From assembly GCA_030605895.1 (NCBI GenBank), contig JAUWHL010000113.1, positions 1 through 6,669 on the forward strand: a stretch of DNA of 6,669 bases, given 5' to 3'. Source of the stretch: Promethearchaeota archaeon. Lineage in GTDB: Archaea > Asgardarchaeota > Lokiarchaeia > Sigyniarchaeales > SOKP01. Positions within the stretch are counted from its first letter, which is position 1; every line of letters starts with the position of its first letter. The translations under genes and the position numbers were made by a program. Below the pieces are notes generated by a model. It saw only the letters and a program-made list of their open reading frames with translations. It did no database searches and was not told where the DNA came from. Below, piece by piece: positions 3,694 through 6,669 of the stretch.

Positions 3694-6540
3694 ATGACAG
3701 AAGAAAAATATGAACCAATTCTGATAGATTTAGAAAAGATTCACGCACATTCAGTAGAGCATGAAGAAGTAGCTAAGAAAATGAATACATCCATAGAGAC
3801 GGGTTTAGCTGAAAATGAGGCTCAAAAAAGAATTGAAGAATACGGAAAAAATGAATTGATCAAGGAAAAAGGAAAAACAGCTTTGCAAATTTTCCTCAGC
3901 CAATTCAAGGATTTTCTAATATATCTTTTATTATTTGCTATTGCAATATCAGTTATTATTGGATTATATGAATCATCTAGACCTGGAGCTGAAGCTTGGT
4001 CCACGGAATATACTGATGCTGTAGTAATTGCGATAATTTTAATTGTAAATGCGATATTAGGATTTTATCAAGAATATCAAGCAGAAAAATCTTTAGAAAG
4101 TTTAAAAAAGTTAGCTCCTCATTTTGCAAAGGTTAGAAGAGGAGGGAGAGTAACAGAAATAGCAGTTGAAGAGGTTGTTCCTGGAGATATAGTGTTAATA
4201 GAAGAAGGTGATAAATTTCCAGCAGATATTCGGTTATATAAAGGATTTTCACTCTATGTCGATGAGGCGATTCTAACAGGTGAATCAAAACCTGTTAAAA
4301 AACAACTGAAACCAGTTGATGAAAAAATGATTCTGGCAGATAGAACTAACCTTGGATATATGAATACTATTATTACAAGAGGGAATGGAGAAGGAATCGT
4401 AATTGGAACAGGAATGAAAACTGAAATTGGAAAAATAGCAGAGAGTTTACAAGAAGAAGCCATAGAGCTCAGTCCGTTTCAAAAGGAGGTAAACAGATTC
4501 GGAAAACTTCTTGGAATAGCCATTTTGATAATCTGTGCTGCTGTTTTTTTTATTGAATTAATATTATTGTTAGTTACAGAATTTGTCTTCGATGAACTTA
4601 TTGAAGCATTTGAAATATCAATAAGTTTAGCTGTATCCGCCGTCCCAGAGGGGCTTATTGTTGTTATTACGGTTGTTATGAGCATAGGAATGAGAAAGAT
4701 GGCAGATAGAAATGCTCTAGTAAGAAAATTGACTGCCGTAGAAACTCTAGGAAGGGTAAGTGTTATTTGTTCAGATAAGACAGGTACCTTGACTAAAAAT
4801 GAAATGACTGTTGTAAAAGTATTTGTGGGAGGTGTGGAATATAATGTTGAAGGTGTTGGATATGCTATTGAGGGTAAAATTATTAATGAAAAAGGAAAAG
4901 TAATCGAAATAGGTGAAAACATTAAAAAATACTTAGAAGTATGCATGTTTTGCAATAATTCAAATGTATCACTAAAAAATGATGGAACGAATGATACTGA
5001 TGTCGTTGGAGACCCAACAGAAATTTCTATGAAAGTTTTAGCAATGAAAATGGAACTTGACACTCAAGCAGAAAAAGTTGATGAAATTCCTTTTAGTTCT
5101 GATAGAAAAATGATGTCAGTTGTAGTTAGAATTGATGGTAAACTATATTCTCTAATAAAGGGGGCACCAGACATTTTATTAAAAAATGCAAGTTATGGTA
5201 TTTATAATGGAACTGTTAAACCCATCAGTGAGGTCAAAGATATGCTAGTTAATAAGAATGAAGAATTTGCTAAAAGTGCTTTACGGGTTTTAGGGATTGC
5301 CTATAAAACCCTTAATGAGGGATACAAGGAAGAAGAAATAGAACAGGATTATACCTATCTTGGTTTGGCAGGAATAATTGATCCCGCGAGGGATGAAGTA
5401 AAAGATGCGATAGAAGAAGCTAGAATGGCTGGAATTAGAACAATAATGATAACAGGAGATCATAAAATTACGGCAATTGCAATTGCTCATGAAATTGGTT
5501 TAACTGAATCTAATGAAGCAATAACGGGAGCAGATTTAGAGGAAATGAACGATGATGTACTTCGCGAGAGGGTTAAAACAGTAGATATTTTTGCGAGAGT
5601 TTCCTCCGAGCATAAGTTAAGAATATTAAGAAGATTAAAAGAATTAGATTTAGTTGTAAGCATGACCGGAGACGGGGTTAACGATGCACCAGCAGTTAAA
5701 GGTGCTCATGTTGGTGTTGCGATGGGAATGAAAGGAACTGAAGTAACTCAAGAAGCATCAGATGTGGTTCTAATAGATGATAATTATGCTACTATTGTAA
5801 ATGCTATAGAAGAAGGCAGAGGAATATTTGAAACGACAAAAGGTTTCTTTCGATATATGCTAAGTACTAATTTTGATGAGATTTTTTTAATTCTTACAGC
5901 GTATATTGTAATGAAATTAGTACCTAATATCTTTCTTGCTCTTCCGATTATCCCAATACAAATACTTTGGTTAAACATAGCCACTGACGGAGTACCTGCT
6001 ATGGTTCTGGGTCTTACACCAACTGATCCAGACGTGATGAAGGATAAACCCCGGAAAGGATTTACATTACTTCCAGAAATTAAAGGTCCAGTACTACTTC
6101 TTGGTATTTATACATCTATCACAGATATTTTACTCTATGTACTTCTTTGGACTGTTTTACTTCCAGCTTGGGTAGACGCTGGAATAGATCCACGTTTAAC
6201 AGCAATTGATAGCGCATATGCCATATCCTTAGCACAAAGCATATTATTTACTAATTTAGTCATATGTGAATTATTATTTGTTTTTACATGCACTTCCAAC
6301 ATTAAACCGTTCTATTTATTTCCAAATAAGCATTTATTCTGGGCAACAGGACTTTCTCTAGCACTTCAATTCTTGATTCTCTTTACTCCAATAGCTATCG
6401 CTTTTCATGTTGTACCTTTAATCCATCCGTATTACTGGTTAACACTCTTCATTGCTGCATTTAGTGTCTCTGTTGTAGATGAACTTAGAAAATACCGTAT
6501 TCGAAAAAAGAGAGGAATGACGCTGCTGAAAAGATCTTAA
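3694..6540 (+). CDS. P2-type cation-transporting ATPase, SERCA-like Ca2+ pump
   Basis: A complete 948-residue P-type ATPase that uses ATP to move cations, most likely Ca2+ out of the cytosol. The N-terminal cation-ATPase domain (about 15-60) leads into M1 (71-91) and M2 (107-125). The actuator domain carries TGES (195-198). M3 and M4 follow, with PEGL at 318-321. The phosphorylation site is DKTGT (D361), the nucleotide domain has GDPTE (439-443) and KGAPD (489-493), and hinge motifs are TGD (587-589) and TGDGVND (658-664). Six C-terminal helices follow. Aligned by motif with rabbit SERCA, the ion ligands E309, N768, E771, N796, T799, D800 and E908 correspond to E319, N726, E729, N761, T764, D765 and E859, so both Ca2+ sites look intact. 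A Na+-exporting variant cannot be excluded. ATG 3694 starts just ahead of the domain; the ATG at 3683 is out of frame and stops after four codons. A basic tail (KYRIRKKR) ends the protein. Confidence 0.95.
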   Translation: MTEEKYEPILIDLEKIHAHSVEHEEVAKKMNTSIETGLAENEAQKRIEEYGKNELIKEKGKTALQIFLSQFKDFLIYLLLFAIAISVIIGLYESSRPGAEAWSTEYTDAVVIAIILIVNAILGFYQEYQAEKSLESLKKLAPHFAKVRRGGRVTEIAVEEVVPGDIVLIEEGDKFPADIRLYKGFSLYVDEAILTGESKPVKKQLKPVDEKMILADRTNLGYMNTIITRGNGEGIVIGTGMKTEIGKIAESLQEEAIELSPFQKEVNRFGKLLGIAILIICAAVFFIELILLLVTEFVFDELIEAFEISISLAVSAVPEGLIVVITVVMSIGMRKMADRNALVRKLTAVETLGRVSVICSDKTGTLTKNEMTVVKVFVGGVEYNVEGVGYAIEGKIINEKGKVIEIGENIKKYLEVCMFCNNSNVSLKNDGTNDTDVVGDPTEISMKVLAMKMELDTQAEKVDEIPFSSDRKMMSVVVRIDGKLYSLIKGAPDILLKNASYGIYNGTVKPISEVKDMLVNKNEEFAKSALRVLGIAYKTLNEGYKEEEIEQDYTYLGLAGIIDPARDEVKDAIEEARMAGIRTIMITGDHKITAIAIAHEIGLTESNEAITGADLEEMNDDVLRERVKTVDIFARVSSEHKLRILRRLKELDLVVSMTGDGVNDAPAVKGAHVGVAMGMKGTEVTQEASDVVLIDDNYATIVNAIEEGRGIFETTKGFFRYMLSTNFDEIFLILTAYIVMKLVPNIFLALPIIPIQILWLNIATDGVPAMVLGLTPTDPDVMKDKPRKGFTLLPEIKGPVLLLGIYTSITDILLYVLLWTVLLPAWVDAGIDPRLTAIDSAYAISLAQSILFTNLVICELLFVFTCTSNIKPFYLFPNKHLFWATGLSLALQFLILFTPIAIAFHVVPLIHPYYWLTLFIAAFSVSVVDELRKYRIRKKRGMTLLKRS

Positions 6541-6573
6541 TAACTTTTTATTTTATTTATATTACTAAATTAC

Positions 6574-6590
6574 TTTTTTGTCTTTTTTTT
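6574..6590 (+). terminator. Oligo-T terminator of the ATPase gene
   Basis: A run of T6 and a run of T8 separated by GTC lie about 35 bases after the TAA of the ATPase gene. This is the usual form of an archaeal intrinsic terminator. The remaining bases to 6669 are AT-rich, contain further T tracts, and hold no gene I can support. Confidence 0.6.
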
Positions 6591-6669
6591 ATACAGAATA
6601 AAATATCTTTATTTGAACAATTGCTTCAATTCTTTTTAATTAATTTTAAATCTTTTTTATAATTTAATT

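Noticed and set aside
3683..3697. A four-codon ORF (MNQL) whose stop overlaps the ATPase ATG, as a possible leader peptide
   Set aside because: It is too short to separate from chance, has no ribosome site, and the TATA spacing suits initiation at ATG 3694 directly.
4479..5063. A 194-codon - strand frame inside the ATPase gene
   Set aside because: It is antisense to the M3-M4, DKTGT and nucleotide-binding regions, which are strongly conserved on the + strand. Its Ser/Thr/Ile/Phe-rich content is typical of an antisense shadow.
1..6669. tRNA or rRNA genes, CRISPR arrays, insertion sequences
   Set aside because: I saw no GC-rich RNA-gene islands, no regularly spaced repeats, no transposase motifs and no terminal inverted repeats in reading the window.

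Overview
The window looks like a chromosomal segment of an AT-rich archaeon, with long A/T tracts between genes. Three things point to archaea. Shine-Dalgarno cores match the archaeal 16S tail (GGAGGTG, GGGTGAT). TATA-like boxes lie about 28-30 bases upstream of start codons that have no ribosome site, which suggests leaderless transcripts. One surface protein is dense in N-glycosylation sequons. A PCI-like protein and small membrane proteins with zinc ribbons would fit an Asgard (Lokiarchaeia-like) genome. That placement is inference; no rRNA or other phylogenetic marker is present.

Left part (1-1864). A radical SAM enzyme runs off the left edge on the + strand, with its CxxxCxxC cluster motif at the very start of the window. 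It converges on a 249-residue, almost wholly helical protein on the - strand, whose C-terminus reads like the winged helix of PCI-domain scaffold proteins. Divergent from that gene is a 49-codon + strand ORF that joins the beginning of a flavodoxin-like FMN reductase (GSPRK) directly to the end of one. It is an internally deleted relic or a microprotein.

Middle part (1890-3371). A tight three-gene operon on the - strand is read from 3371 down to 1890. The order is a single-pass, sequon-rich surface protein, a four-helix membrane protein, and a membrane-anchored coiled-coil protein with a cytoplasmic zinc ribbon. Gaps are small and the downstream genes have good Shine-Dalgarno sites. The last gene has its ribosome site placed in front of an AUA codon rather than its first AUG. 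I recognise none of these three as a named system. Together they look like one envelope complex with an outside domain, a membrane core and an inside zinc ribbon.

Right part (3694-6540). A complete 948-residue P2-type ATPase, SERCA-like with all of the classical Ca2+-coordinating side chains, is transcribed away from the operon across a 322-base shared intergenic region. It ends in an oligo-T terminator. The head-to-head layout would allow shared control of the pump and the membrane operon, but nothing in the sequence proves a functional link.
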